NCBI RefSeq assembly: GCF_900115735.1
Contig: NZ_FOXO01000005.1
Coordinates: 1 to 64,000, forward strand
Source: Butyrivibrio proteoclasticus
Lineage (GTDB): Bacteria; Bacillota; Clostridia; Lachnospirales; Lachnospiraceae
DNA length: 64,000 bases
Direction of reading: 5' to 3'
The notes under the pieces are model-generated. The model saw only the letters and a list, made by a program, of their open reading frames with translations. It was not told the origin of the DNA and made no database searches. Shown here one piece after another: positions 43,370-52,938 of the stretch; the stretch's first letter is position 1, and each line of letters begins with the position of its first letter. A program made the translations under genes and the position numbers.

Positions 43370-45415
43370 TTATTTTAATGTATCAGATAACTTACCACAG
43401 GACAAAACAACAAGTCTTTGTGTAGCACGTGACATCGCCGTATACAGGCAATGTCTTCCAAGTTCTTTGTCCGGATAAGATTCCCGGTCCACATCAGCAA
43501 GAATAACATTGTCAAATTCAAGCCCCTTTGCCAATGATAATTCTAATAAAACAATTCCGCTTGACGGAAGTGCATCCTGCTCAGATATAATCTTTATATC
43601 TAAATTATTTATAGAAGCACTGATCTTTTCAAGAGAATAGGCATTTCTACAGATAACAGCCGTTATGCCATCTTTTTTGCCAAACTCACTTATGTGCGCC
43701 TCCAATTCAGAAAAATACTCTGCTTCTGAACTGCATTCTTTTACGATTGTCTTTTCACCGGGTCTTTTAACAGAAGAAACTGACATCTTTTTCTCCGCAG
43801 GTAGCAAAGATGAAAACATCTCTGTGATCTCAGGGGAACTTCTATAGCTTGTCATAAGCGGTAGTTCCACAAATTCTTTGCCATCTTTTTCTGCCATTTC
43901 TTTTATTTCAGCAAAAGATATCGTACCTTCGCGAATGGACTGGTATTCATCTCCAAGCAGCATAAAACGTGCATTTGGGAAAAATTTTCTAAATACAATC
44001 ATCTGCGCCATTGTATAATCCTGAACCTCGTCAATCATCACATAGCGCATATTTCTGTCACATTCACCTGTCAGCTCCATCTTGGTATACAGCCATTCAG
44101 CCGCTGTAATATGCGATTTCCCAAGAATTCGCTGTGCTATATGCATAACATTGATAAAACCACATTTTTTAATGGTACGTATAGCTCCGCCAAAGTCATT
44201 TTCCAGACGATTATTATCTGCATTTTCTGACTTTGCAACGCTATCGGACTCATTATCAGCGTAATTGTCAGAGTTTTTCAGAATGTTTTTGGCTCTTTCC
44301 AAAAGCTCATCCGATGCAATCTGGAAAAGTCGAACGCCCATAGGGAACTGGCTAAATCTGTTAATAATTGAAAGCACATCCTTTTTGGGCATCACCATGG
44401 TTTCTTTTTGAGTAATATCAAAAAAGTCATCCACTTCGGGTGTCAGTGTTGGTAATACATCATGGATCTTTTTGAGATTCTCTGCCTCTGTGTAATCATA
44501 GTCGTTATCAATAAACGGAACGCTCACCATATCAAGGAACTCATGCCATGTTATGGTAAGTGGATTAGACTCACCAAGATCCGGAAGGACATTGTCAATA
44601 TAGTCACGGAAAACCGGATTTAATGTCATAAGGCATACCTGATCAGGACGAAGAGTTTTTCTCTTTTGGTAAAAAAGATATGCTATTCTCTGAAGCAGAA
44701 CAGAAGTTTTTCCACTTCCTGCAATTCCATTTACTAAAAGAAAAGGAACATCCGGATATCTGATAACGATATTCTGCTCTTTTTGAATAGTTGAAGTAAT
44801 TGCCTGCATCTTGTCTGATCTTATCTGTGATAAGGACTGCAGGAGCATAGGATCTTCAATAGCAATCTGAGTGTCAAAATATGATAGTAGTTTATCTTTC
44901 TTTAAGTCAAACTGCCTTCGGAGCTTTAAATCCACAGGAATCTGTCTGTCCTCAACAGTATAGTGAGTATTTCCCATTTCCTGGTTGTAATAAACTTCTG
45001 CAATAGGCGACCTCCAGTCAACCACCATCTGGTCATAACCATTCTCAGAAATGGCCGCTCTTCCAATGTAGTAGCTTTCAGGCTCCTCAGAGGGGTCAAA
45101 CTGAAGCTCTATCTTGGCAAAATAAGGGGATTCAAGAAGTTTGTTAACTGTATTCAAACGCTTTCCCAAAGAGGAACTCTCTACATTATAGGTATCAATA
45201 TAGCGATTCCATACCTCAATCTCTGCAAGAGTTTCCATTGTAGTCTCTATATCAGCATAGTCGAAACGGATATTATCGCGAATATCATTCTTATCATCTA
45301 CTGCCTTTTCATCAAGCGCAGCTATCTGATCTTCAAGTTTTTTCTTCATTTCCAGAAGCTTGTCATAGACTAAAGTCAGATGCTCCTGTTCTTTAATAAG
45401 TATTTCTTTTTCCAT
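43370..45415 (-). CDS. helD: HelD-type RNA polymerase-recycling ATPase/helicase
   Basis: 681 residues from ATG 45415 (AAGGTGAT upstream). An N-terminal coiled coil (EQEHLTLVYDKLLEMKKKLE) is followed by a UvrD-like ATPase: Walker A NGIAGSGKTSVLLQRIAYLF, Walker B VMIDEVQDY, GDEYQSIREG, late motif VILADVDRESYPDKELGRHC and YTAMSRATQRLVV. The coiled coil without a long 2B domain is typical of HelD, which releases stalled RNA polymerase. A housekeeping gene, apparently with its own promoter. Confidence 0.88.
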   Translation of the reverse strand: MEKEILIKEQEHLTLVYDKLLEMKKKLEDQIAALDEKAVDDKNDIRDNIRFDYADIETTMETLAEIEVWNRYIDTYNVESSSLGKRLNTVNKLLESPYFAKIELQFDPSEEPESYYIGRAAISENGYDQMVVDWRSPIAEVYYNQEMGNTHYTVEDRQIPVDLKLRRQFDLKKDKLLSYFDTQIAIEDPMLLQSLSQIRSDKMQAITSTIQKEQNIVIRYPDVPFLLVNGIAGSGKTSVLLQRIAYLFYQKRKTLRPDQVCLMTLNPVFRDYIDNVLPDLGESNPLTITWHEFLDMVSVPFIDNDYDYTEAENLKKIHDVLPTLTPEVDDFFDITQKETMVMPKKDVLSIINRFSQFPMGVRLFQIASDELLERAKNILKNSDNYADNESDSVAKSENADNNRLENDFGGAIRTIKKCGFINVMHIAQRILGKSHITAAEWLYTKMELTGECDRNMRYVMIDEVQDYTMAQMIVFRKFFPNARFMLLGDEYQSIREGTISFAEIKEMAEKDGKEFVELPLMTSYRSSPEITEMFSSLLPAEKKMSVSSVKRPGEKTIVKECSSEAEYFSELEAHISEFGKKDGITAVICRNAYSLEKISASINNLDIKIISEQDALPSSGIVLLELSLAKGLEFDNVILADVDRESYPDKELGRHCLYTAMSRATQRLVVLSCGKLSDTLK

Positions 45416-45459
45416 AAATATCACCTTAAAAATTACAAAAAAGTTGCTGGTATCTTTTA

Positions 45460-45468
45460 AGTATACCA
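45460..45468 (-). promoter_or_regulatory. Extended -10 promoter of the HelD gene
   Basis: TGGTATACT on the minus strand gives an extended -10 about 45 nt upstream of ATG 45415, directly after the preceding terminator. Confidence 0.4.
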
Positions 45469-45480
45469 TAGAAAAAATAA

Positions 45481-45504
45481 GACCGGAAACTAATGATTCC
45501 GGTC
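45481..45504 (-). terminator. Terminator of the amino acid ABC operon
   Basis: GACCGGAA and TTCCGGTC form a perfect 8-bp stem, followed on the minus strand by TTATTTTTTC. It begins 7 bp beyond the ATPase stop. Confidence 0.85.
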
Positions 45505-45510
45505 AAAAAA

Positions 45511-46263
45511 TCACATATGATAATTAAGTAAAAACTGCTTTGTGCGCTCATTCTGAGGATTGTCAATTAACTCAGATGGGCTGCCCTTTTCAGCGATAAC
45601 GCCTTCATCCATGAAAATAATCTCATCTGAGACTTCTTTTGCAAATTCTATCTCATGGGTAACAATTATCATTGTTGTATTCTGCTGTGCAAGCTCTCTT
45701 ATAACCTTAAGAACTTCTCCTGTAAGTTCCGGATCAAGTGCAGATGTAGGTTCATCAAAACAGAGAATATCAGGTTTTAATGCAAGAGCTCTCGCTATAG
45801 CAACTCTCTGCTGTTGTCCACCTGAGAGCTGATGGGGATAATTGTCCATTCTGTCCAGCAATCCCATCTTACTTAAAATTGCTTTTCCTTCCACTAACAG
45901 CTCTGTCTTATCTTTTTCAGGCTTAAGTATCCCCGGAGCAAGGATAACATTCTCAAGAGCTGTGTATTGGGGGAAAAGATTGAACTGCTGAAAAACCATT
46001 CCAAAATGAAGCCTTTTCTCTCTAAGCTCCTTTTCGCTGAAACCCGGACTTTTACCATCAAATAAAAGCTCTCCATTTACACTAATAGTGCCGCCATCCG
46101 GTGTTTCAAGGAAATTGAGGCACCTTAAAAGAGTAGTTTTCCCGCTTCCTGACCTTCCTAAAATCGAAAGCGTCTTTCCTTTTTCAAGATCAAAGCTTAT
46201 ATCCTTCAGAATTTCTGTATTATCAAAACTTTTTGTTATATTTTTTACTTCGAGTATTGCCAT
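45511..46263 (-). CDS. Polar amino acid ABC transporter ATPase
   Basis: A 250-residue GlnQ-type ATPase from ATG 46263 (AGGCGG upstream). Walker A LGRSGSGKTTLLRC, Q-loop GMVFQQFNLFP, signature [16 protein letters not shown], Walker B ILCFDEPTSALDPEL and H-loop VTHEIEFAKEV. It is the last gene of a binding protein-permease-ATPase operon. Confidence 0.92.
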   Translation of the reverse strand: MAILEVKNITKSFDNTEILKDISFDLEKGKTLSILGRSGSGKTTLLRCLNFLETPDGGTISVNGELLFDGKSPGFSEKELREKRLHFGMVFQQFNLFPQYTALENVILAPGILKPEKDKTELLVEGKAILSKMGLLDRMDNYPHQLSGGQQQRVAIARALALKPDILCFDEPTSALDPELTGEVLKVIRELAQQNTTMIIVTHEIEFAKEVSDEIIFMDEGVIAEKGSPSELIDNPQNERTKQFLLNYHM

Positions 46264-46282
46264 AAAACGCACCGCCTAACGA

Positions 46283-46939
46283 TCACTTAAAATAATCCAG
46301 TTTCTTTTCAATATATCCGAAAAGAAGTGTCAAAAGTCCGCTGAATATCAGATAGAATACACCTGTATAAAACAGAGGCCAGATTATTCCACTACTTTTG
46401 ATAAAGCGCTCTCCCTCCCAAATTATCTCGTAGAACGCAATAACCCTGGCTAAAGAAGTATCTTTCACCAAGGTAATAACTTCGTTGGATATAGGTGGCA
46501 CAATTCTCTTTACTACCTGTAAGAGTATTATTTTGAAAAAGGTCTGTGTTTTTGTAAGACCAAGAACAGCTGCAGCCTCATGCTGCCCCTTAGGAATAGA
46601 CTGAATTCCGCCCCTGAATATTTCGCTAAAATAACATGCGTAATTAAATACAAAGGCTACCAAAGCGGCTGTGAACCTTCCTGTTGATCCGGAGCCCCAT
46701 AGGTTATTTCCAAAGAAAATGCCAGGGCCATAAAAGATAACAAGAAGCTGTAGCATGAGAGGCGTGCCTCTGACTACCCAAATAATGAACCTAATGGGTA
46801 GTCTTATAATCGCGCGTTTACTCATTGAGCCAAGACTTATCAAAAGCCCCAGCGGCAATGAAAAAACAAGCGTAAGAATGAAGAGTTTTAATGTACCTAA
46901 AAAACCCCCAAGAAGTGATAAAGTAACTGTTGAAAACAT
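46283..46939 (-). CDS. Polar amino acid ABC transporter permease
   Basis: This 218-residue HisM/GlnP-type permease has about five helices, with the family signature RGTPLMLQLLVIFYG near residue 54 and the EAA loop HEAAAVLGLTKTQTFFKIIL. It probably works as a homodimer, since only one permease gene is present. It lies between the binding-protein gene (20 bp upstream) and the ATPase gene (19 bp downstream). Confidence 0.92.
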   Translation of the reverse strand: MFSTVTLSLLGGFLGTLKLFILTLVFSLPLGLLISLGSMSKRAIIRLPIRFIIWVVRGTPLMLQLLVIFYGPGIFFGNNLWGSGSTGRFTAALVAFVFNYACYFSEIFRGGIQSIPKGQHEAAAVLGLTKTQTFFKIILLQVVKRIVPPISNEVITLVKDTSLARVIAFYEIIWEGERFIKSSGIIWPLFYTGVFYLIFSGLLTLLFGYIEKKLDYFK

Positions 46940-46959
46940 ATATTGATATTCCTTTAATA

Positions 46960-47784
46960 TTACTGCTCTACAAGCGCGTCCTGAACACCATATTTTGTGG
47001 CTATTTCTTTCATTGTGCCATTAGCATAAAGACTCTTCATCTCATCATTTATAAATGCTGCAAGATCTGAGTCTTTTCTGCATCCAATTCCATATTCTTC
47101 TGTTGTAAGCTCAACAGTGTGTGTAAGATCAGCATATCCTGTTCCTTCACCAACCATTGCTCCTGCCATCAAAAGATCAATAATGCATGCATCTGATGTC
47201 CCTGCTGCAACTTCCATAACAGCGTCAGCCTGTGACTTAAGCGCTGTTGTGTTAAAATTGTTTTCTTTTGCTGCAGCCTCTCCTGCAGAGCCTGACTCAA
47301 CAGCAAAAGTAAGGTCAACCAAAGATTCAAGTGTGCTGTATTTATCAGCATCTTCCGCTTTAACAATCACAACCTGTGCATTATTGCAATATGCATTAGT
47401 ACAATTCATTGAGTTTGTCACTTCCGGTGTAAGTGTCATACCATTCCATACAACATCAATTGACTTGTTATTGAGCTCAAGTACCTTGTTGTCCCAGTCA
47501 ATCTCTACAAACTCTGCTTCTACACCAAGAGCTTTTGCTATCTCTTTTGCCATATCGGCGTCAAATCCTATCCACTCTCCATTATCATCTTTATAGTCCA
47601 TAGGCGCAAAGTCTGTGATGCCTACAATGAGGTTTCCTTTTCCTTTGATGTACTCAAGATCGCTCTCTGCAGATACACTCTCTGTAGCACTTTCCGCATT
47701 TTCTGTAGTAGCTGACTGTCCGCAAGCAGTAAACATCATAACTGTAGTTAAAGCCATAAGTACAGATACAAATTTCTTTTTCAT
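46960..47784 (-). CDS. Amino acid ABC transporter binding lipoprotein
   Basis: About 274 residues from ATG 47784 (AAGGAGA upstream). The signal peptide MKKKFVSVLMALTTVMMFTA is followed by Cys21 (lipobox FTAC) and a Ser/Glu-rich linker. The mature family 3 fold has GNLIVGITDFAPMDYKDDNG, WIGFDADMAKEIAKALG and VEIDWDNKVLELNNKSID. The substrate is a polar amino acid; the ligand-contact set does not define it. First gene of the three-gene importer. Confidence 0.9.
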   Translation of the reverse strand: MKKKFVSVLMALTTVMMFTACGQSATTENAESATESVSAESDLEYIKGKGNLIVGITDFAPMDYKDDNGEWIGFDADMAKEIAKALGVEAEFVEIDWDNKVLELNNKSIDVVWNGMTLTPEVTNSMNCTNAYCNNAQVVIVKAEDADKYSTLESLVDLTFAVESGSAGEAAAKENNFNTTALKSQADAVMEVAAGTSDACIIDLLMAGAMVGEGTGYADLTHTVELTTEEYGIGCRKDSDLAAFINDEMKSLYANGTMKEIATKYGVQDALVEQ

Positions 47785-47892
47785 AAAGTCTCCTTTTTCG
47801 AATTCCATTTTACTCTGCTTTTACTTTACCACATTATCATACTAAATTGTCCGTGTAAAGAAGACTTTTATAAAAAAAGAAAAACTTTTAAG

Positions 47893-50214
47893 TCATTCTA
47901 CGTTTTTAAGTGCCTCACTCATCGGGATATTTCCTATCTTTCGGTACTCTATAAGGGCTGTTATTGCATAAGTAGCTACTCCCATAAGGAACATTTTTAT
48001 ATAAACCGAAGGATCCAGCCATATTACCATCCAGCCACTCATCATCTGCTTTAACATCATTCTGAATATACCAACCATCACATACGAAAGGATCGGATAA
48101 GATATCAAAAGTGAAAATACCACCACGATCGCTGTGGGCAAGATATATAGAAGAGCTATTTCCTTTCTTGAATAGCCAAGTATCTTTACCATGGATATTG
48201 ACTGCACATTACGCTCAATAATCAGTTTTGACAAAAGATATATAAGTACAATGAACAGAATGATTGAAAAGCCATCAACCATATACATGAGGTTACCCAT
48301 AGATATCATAAGCTGCCTTGATACCCTTGTAAGGGATTCCTCGTCAACAGTTGTTCCAATGTACTTACTGTCAATATCTGTTATCTCGCTGTCCGAGAAA
48401 TATCCTGAAAAATAGTCTTCGCCAAGGCTCATAGTTTCATTTAAGTGCTTCTTACTCATAAACACTGCTATTCCACCATCATAATCGTAGGTTCCGGTGA
48501 TCTTAAACCCATAGTATTTATCTTCGTATGGTTCTTTAAGTGTTATGATATCGCCTTCTTTTAGCCCATATTTATCCTCATAGGCCGATGATATAAGCAC
48601 AGTTTTCTCATCAAAATCAGCATCTATGTACCTGCTGTCATCTACAATGCCATACAAAGTCACATCTTCAACTCTCGCGCCCTTTTCACCTATTGTTTTC
48701 AGACTATAAGCAGAAAATTTCTCGGCATCCGGGTTGTTAGTCGAAATCTTATTTTCATAGAAAATATATGAAAATGCAGCCGATAATTGATCATCTGTAT
48801 CTATCGCCCCCGCAGGAACCTGGAAAATATAGATGTGCTTTGCAAGCATGCTCTGCGTAACTATTCCCTGAAAATGCACAAGCAAAGGTGGAAGCATCAT
48901 TCCAAAGAACAAGAGCAGATTGGCAAAAAGAAGGCCTATGAAAAGAGTTATGTAACTACTTTTATTCTGAATTAGTATTCTTATCCTGAATCTGTCAAAA
49001 AACCTTATGGATTTACTAAGCTTTATTGAATTAAGCCTTCTTTTACCTGAAATATCCCTTCTTATAAGCTTAAGCGGACTAAGAGAAAGCTTCTTTTTCA
49101 GTATCACATAAGTAATGACAAGCATTATTGCCAGCGGTATCAGGGTTGTCTTTAAAAAAGCCTCAGCACTCCATATAGTCACATACGTAGGAAGTGAATA
49201 GCTTCCATAGTACATGCTAACGCATACGTTCTTAAATATCGTATATCCAAGGATATTACCTATAACAGCAGAAAAGCATGTCACAATAACAGGCATTTTC
49301 ATGTAGTGACTTATAAGTTCATTTATTTTGTAACCTGATGCCCTAAGAGTACCAATAACGCAGGCTTCTTTATGTATAGTGTTATTTATAGTAATTCCAA
49401 AAACAAAGGCCGTAATGATAATGATTATATAAAGAAGCACCTCCATCATAGCCTTATCACCAACAATATCTTCACCCGTAAAAGTGATTGCCTGATTTAA
49501 ATATCTTGGGATAAAGCTTTCCAATGATACCTTCTGAGCTATTGCTTCCATAAGGTCGTCTGATACTTCTTTTTCCTCGGCTTGTGTCTCTGGTTCATTA
49601 TCATAGATCCATGAGTAGTTGTATCTGATGCCATCATCCAGGTAATCCTTGAACTGCGTTTTGTCTACCACTGCAACTCCAAAGGCAGATGCATCAAACA
49701 TCATGTCATTGTTGCTGTAAAAAAGCGCGCTGTAGTCAGGAAGCGCAATATAGCCCACTATTCTGTAGGGGACATCTTCTGAAATAAGTTCATCTCCTAC
49801 CAAAAGTCCATTGTTCTCAGCATACATCCTGTCTATAGCTATCTCATTTTTGTCCTCAGGAAGTCTTCCTTCCATCACGCAGATTTTATCTATCTCTTCT
49901 CTGTTTGAATATATCCTTATGGTTGTATCATTGCTGAATTCTTTTTCTATATAATAGTTCTCATATAATGTGACTCCTCTATTCTCAATCCACTCTTTCT
50001 GAGCATCAGTAAGTTCTTCTTCGGTCCTGAAATTGCCGTTTTCTATTGTATATTTTTCAAAACTGTCATTATAGGCCTTGATCATGCTCTCTCCTGCCAC
50101 CAGAAACCCTGATACAAATCCAATTGACAGAACCAGCAGCACAAAGATTACAAAATATTTGCCTATATCACTTTTAAGTTCTCTAAACAGCCTTTTATTT
50201 AATGGATTTTTCAT
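47893..50214 (-). CDS. MacB/FtsX-type ABC transporter permease
   Basis: This 773-residue protein has an N-terminal helix (YFVIFVLLVLSIGFVSGFLV), a large extracytoplasmic region (about 40-250), three helices near 265-385, a second extracytoplasmic region (about 455-645) and three final helices. This is the duplicated FtsX layout of clostridial drug or peptide exporters. The ATPase gene lies 11 bp upstream. The cargo might be an antimicrobial peptide or lipid; no regulator or kinase is next to it. Confidence 0.88.
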   Translation of the reverse strand: MKNPLNKRLFRELKSDIGKYFVIFVLLVLSIGFVSGFLVAGESMIKAYNDSFEKYTIENGNFRTEEELTDAQKEWIENRGVTLYENYYIEKEFSNDTTIRIYSNREEIDKICVMEGRLPEDKNEIAIDRMYAENNGLLVGDELISEDVPYRIVGYIALPDYSALFYSNNDMMFDASAFGVAVVDKTQFKDYLDDGIRYNYSWIYDNEPETQAEEKEVSDDLMEAIAQKVSLESFIPRYLNQAITFTGEDIVGDKAMMEVLLYIIIIITAFVFGITINNTIHKEACVIGTLRASGYKINELISHYMKMPVIVTCFSAVIGNILGYTIFKNVCVSMYYGSYSLPTYVTIWSAEAFLKTTLIPLAIMLVITYVILKKKLSLSPLKLIRRDISGKRRLNSIKLSKSIRFFDRFRIRILIQNKSSYITLFIGLLFANLLLFFGMMLPPLLVHFQGIVTQSMLAKHIYIFQVPAGAIDTDDQLSAAFSYIFYENKISTNNPDAEKFSAYSLKTIGEKGARVEDVTLYGIVDDSRYIDADFDEKTVLISSAYEDKYGLKEGDIITLKEPYEDKYYGFKITGTYDYDGGIAVFMSKKHLNETMSLGEDYFSGYFSDSEITDIDSKYIGTTVDEESLTRVSRQLMISMGNLMYMVDGFSIILFIVLIYLLSKLIIERNVQSISMVKILGYSRKEIALLYILPTAIVVVFSLLISYPILSYVMVGIFRMMLKQMMSGWMVIWLDPSVYIKMFLMGVATYAITALIEYRKIGNIPMSEALKNVE

Positions 50215-50225
50215 GATATGCCTCT

Positions 50226-50924
50226 TTACCAGTCAAGTTCTTCTGCTTTCAGTTTTACTTCGTTTCTATAGCTTTTTCTTATGACCCCGTCTCTTAACTT
50301 AACCACGAAATCCGCCATGTTCTTGATGGCATCATTGTGAGTTACCATGATTACAGTATTCCCATATTTCTGATTTACTTCTTCTATCAGTGCCAGGATT
50401 TCTTTTGACGTCTTATAATCAAGAGCTCCTGTGGGCTCATCACAAAGAAGTATGTCCGGATTTTTTACTATAGCCCTACCTATAGCACATCTTTGTTGCT
50501 GTCCGCCGGAAAGCTGGCTCGGAAGCTTATTCTGATGATTGGTCAGCCCCAAGACATCAAGCAGTTCATCTATATTAAGGGGATTTTTTGACAGGTATGC
50601 CCCTACTTCGATATTCTCTCTTACATTTAGATTTGGAATCAGATTATACATCTGAAAAATATATCCCAAATGCTCCCTCCTATAGTTTGTGAGAGCCTTC
50701 TCGTCCATATCTGACATACTCTTTTCGCGAATTATTATCCTTCCCGAATCCGCATTATCTATTCCCCCGATTATATTTAGCAGCGTGGACTTTCCTGATC
50801 CGGATGGTCCAAGGAGCACAACAAATTCACCCTTTTCAACGCTAAGACTTATGTCCTTTAGAACTTCTATCCTGCTTTCATTTTCTCCATAGGATTTTTT
50901 GATGTTTTGTAATTCCAGTTGCAT
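50226..50924 (-). CDS. MacB/LolD-type ABC ATPase
   Basis: A 232-residue ATPase with Walker [21 protein letters not shown]-loop [15 protein letters not shown], signature [16 protein letters not shown], Walker [12 protein letters not shown] and H-loop [11 protein letters not shown]. The MacB/LolD subclass pairs with FtsX-type permeases such as that immediately downstream. The perfect dyad at 50976-50991 lies in its promoter region. Confidence 0.92.
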   Translation of the reverse strand: MQLELQNIKKSYGENESRIEVLKDISLSVEKGEFVVLLGPSGSGKSTLLNIIGGIDNADSGRIIIREKSMSDMDEKALTNYRREHLGYIFQMYNLIPNLNVRENIEVGAYLSKNPLNIDELLDVLGLTNHQNKLPSQLSGGQQQRCAIGRAIVKNPDILLCDEPTGALDYKTSKEILALIEEVNQKYGNTVIMVTHNDAIKNMADFVVKLRDGVIRKSYRNEVKLKAEELDW

Positions 50925-50975
50925 ATATCATTTCCTTCTTTTTGATTACTATTAGATATAAAGCCATTACTTTTT

Positions 50976-50991
50976 GTTAGCTTTAGCTAAC
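50976..50991. promoter_or_regulatory. Palindromic operator upstream of the MacB-type exporter
   Basis: GTTAGCT-TT-AGCTAAC is a perfect dyad (7-bp arms), about 52 bp upstream of ATG 50924. A second dyad, TTTGTTG-T-CAACAAA, lies at 51020-51034. The size fits a TetR- or GntR-type regulator site; no regulator gene is in view. Confidence 0.45.
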
Positions 50992-51074
50992 CCTAATACA
51001 TAGAATATTCCTAATAAAATTTGTTGTCAACAAACTGATGCTGTACAAATTTTGAATTAGGTAATATAATTTTG

Positions 51075-51083
51075 TGTTATAAT
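51075..51083 (+). promoter_or_regulatory. Extended -10 promoter of the carboxylesterase gene
   Basis: TGTTATAAT forms an extended -10 about 40 nt before ATG 51124; TTGAAT lies too far upstream to be an ideal -35. Confidence 0.5.
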
Positions 51084-51123
51084 ATTGTAAGCAATTTAAA
51101 TTATTATCTAAAAAGGAGACAAC

Positions 51124-52935
51124 ATGATTTTCAATATTGCAATAATACTGATAACTCTTCTGTACATCGTCATTTTAGAGTTATCAAAAAATGTACTTGC
51201 AGGATGGGCCATTGCAGTAATAGCTGCAGTACTGATGCTTGCACTAAAAAACACGATCATGAAAAGCATAACACATAAGTCCCTTTCCACTTGTCTTATG
51301 TGGCTCGTTTTTATAGCTATTCTGGTACTGAACTACAAACTTACTGCTCCTCCATTTAAAAGAGTTCCTGCTGTTGACAACAAGAATCCCAAAGTCACAG
51401 AAGAAATAACTATTGATCAGGGTGTCTTAACCGGCGTGTACAATGCAGACAGATCAGTAAAAGTCTACGCAGGTATTCCTTACGCAGCACCTCCTGTAGG
51501 TGATCTGCGCTTTAAAGAGCCCCAGGCGCCCCTGCCATGGGATGGCGTACTTGCATGCGATCACTTTGGTCCTATGGCTATGCAGCCAAGGAGTTCAGCT
51601 CTCTATGATTCTCTTTCCCACATAATTGGATGGAATGACTACCGCATAGAATTCGGGGATGAATATCGCGAAGAAATGAGCGAAGACTGCCTTTATCTTA
51701 ATGTCTTTTCACCTGAAAAAGAGTCCGATGAGCTCCTGCCTGTCATATTCTATATTCACGGTGGCTCCCTAACTACCGGACAGCCTTCCTATACTGAGTA
51801 TCGCGGAGAAGATCTGGCTAAAAAAGGTGTAGTATTCGTTAACATTGCATACCGACTTGGCGTTTTTGGTTACTATGCCTCTGATGATCTAAAGGCTGAG
51901 TCTCCAAATGGCACAACCGGTAACTACGGTCTTTTAGATCAGATAGCAGCTCTTAAGTGGGTACGTGAAAATATTGAAGCATTCGGAGGGAACCCGGACA
52001 GGATAACAATTGCAGGCGAATCTGCAGGTGCATCCAGTGTTAACGCTATCTGCGTATCACCACTTACAGATGGATTATTCAACTACGCAATCGCTGAGTC
52101 TAGTGGAATTGTGGCCAAAAAGCCATTTCATACCTTCAGATCCTACGATGAAGCTGTAGAACAGGGCAATATTGTAAAAGAGGAATTCTCTGTTTCATCT
52201 TCTGATGAGTTAAGAAGCATACCTGCCGAAAAGCTCGTTAAGACTTCAGCTAACAATTCAGCCATGACACTTGACGGCTACGCTATAGCAGAAATGCCTT
52301 ATCTCACATATGAGAAAGGTAATAATCACGAGAAAGCTCTTTTAAACGGCTTTAATACAAAAGAAGCTGATGCATTTATGCTTGGAACAAAAGCTACTAA
52401 AGAAAACTACGTTGAGCTTCTCTCAGAGGATCTCGGAAGCTATGCCGAGGAGATGGCTGACGTACTCCCTTATGACGCAGTTGAAAGAGATGAATATATC
52501 ATTATCGACAAGAAAGGAGAAGCAAAAGGGTCACTAAACGCCGCCTACAGCGCTATGTGGTTTACTTATTCCCACTATGTATGGACCAATTACATGATTC
52601 AGCAAAATAAGCCTGTTTACGAATACTATTTCACAAAAACAAACAGCAGAATTTCCAATCATCACGCAGGAGAATTGCCTTATGCTTACGGAAATCTTCA
52701 CAGACATGCCGGAAATTATGATGAAAGCGATTTTGAGCTTTCTGAGATAATGCAAAACTACTGGGTAAACTTTGTAAAAACCGGAAATCCTAATGGAGAA
52801 GGGCTTCCTGAGTGGCCTTTAGTTACTTCCGACTCCCAGCTTTTATTACAGTTGGACAATAAAATAGAGCCCGTTACGGACCCTAATTTACCTTTGTATG
52901 AAGTTATAGACCATTACATGGACAGCGCAGAATAA
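51124..52935 (+). CDS. Type-B carboxylesterase with N-terminal membrane anchor
   Basis: A 603-residue protein with three N-terminal membrane segments (about 1-75: FNIAIILITLLYIVILELSK, GWAIAVIAAVLMLAL, CLMWLVFIAILVLNY). The esterase domain has VYAGIPYAAPPVGDLRF, oxyanion FYIHGGSLTTGQ, nucleophile Ser300 in IAGESAGASSVNA and catalytic-His region NHHAGELPYAYGN. It likely faces outward and hydrolyses small esters, perhaps acyl or feruloyl groups on plant polysaccharides (inference). Only 3 bp separate its stop from the convergent helicase gene. Confidence 0.85.
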   Translation: MIFNIAIILITLLYIVILELSKNVLAGWAIAVIAAVLMLALKNTIMKSITHKSLSTCLMWLVFIAILVLNYKLTAPPFKRVPAVDNKNPKVTEEITIDQGVLTGVYNADRSVKVYAGIPYAAPPVGDLRFKEPQAPLPWDGVLACDHFGPMAMQPRSSALYDSLSHIIGWNDYRIEFGDEYREEMSEDCLYLNVFSPEKESDELLPVIFYIHGGSLTTGQPSYTEYRGEDLAKKGVVFVNIAYRLGVFGYYASDDLKAESPNGTTGNYGLLDQIAALKWVRENIEAFGGNPDRITIAGESAGASSVNAICVSPLTDGLFNYAIAESSGIVAKKPFHTFRSYDEAVEQGNIVKEEFSVSSSDELRSIPAEKLVKTSANNSAMTLDGYAIAEMPYLTYEKGNNHEKALLNGFNTKEADAFMLGTKATKENYVELLSEDLGSYAEEMADVLPYDAVERDEYIIIDKKGEAKGSLNAAYSAMWFTYSHYVWTNYMIQQNKPVYEYYFTKTNSRISNHHAGELPYAYGNLHRHAGNYDESDFELSEIMQNYWVNFVKTGNPNGEGLPEWPLVTSDSQLLLQLDNKIEPVTDPNLPLYEVIDHYMDSAE

Positions 52936-52938
52936 TTC

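Noticed and set aside
47809-47892. Possible terminator GACTT/AAGTC after the MacB-type permease gene
   Set aside because: Only five pairs with a long AT-rich loop; too weak to call.
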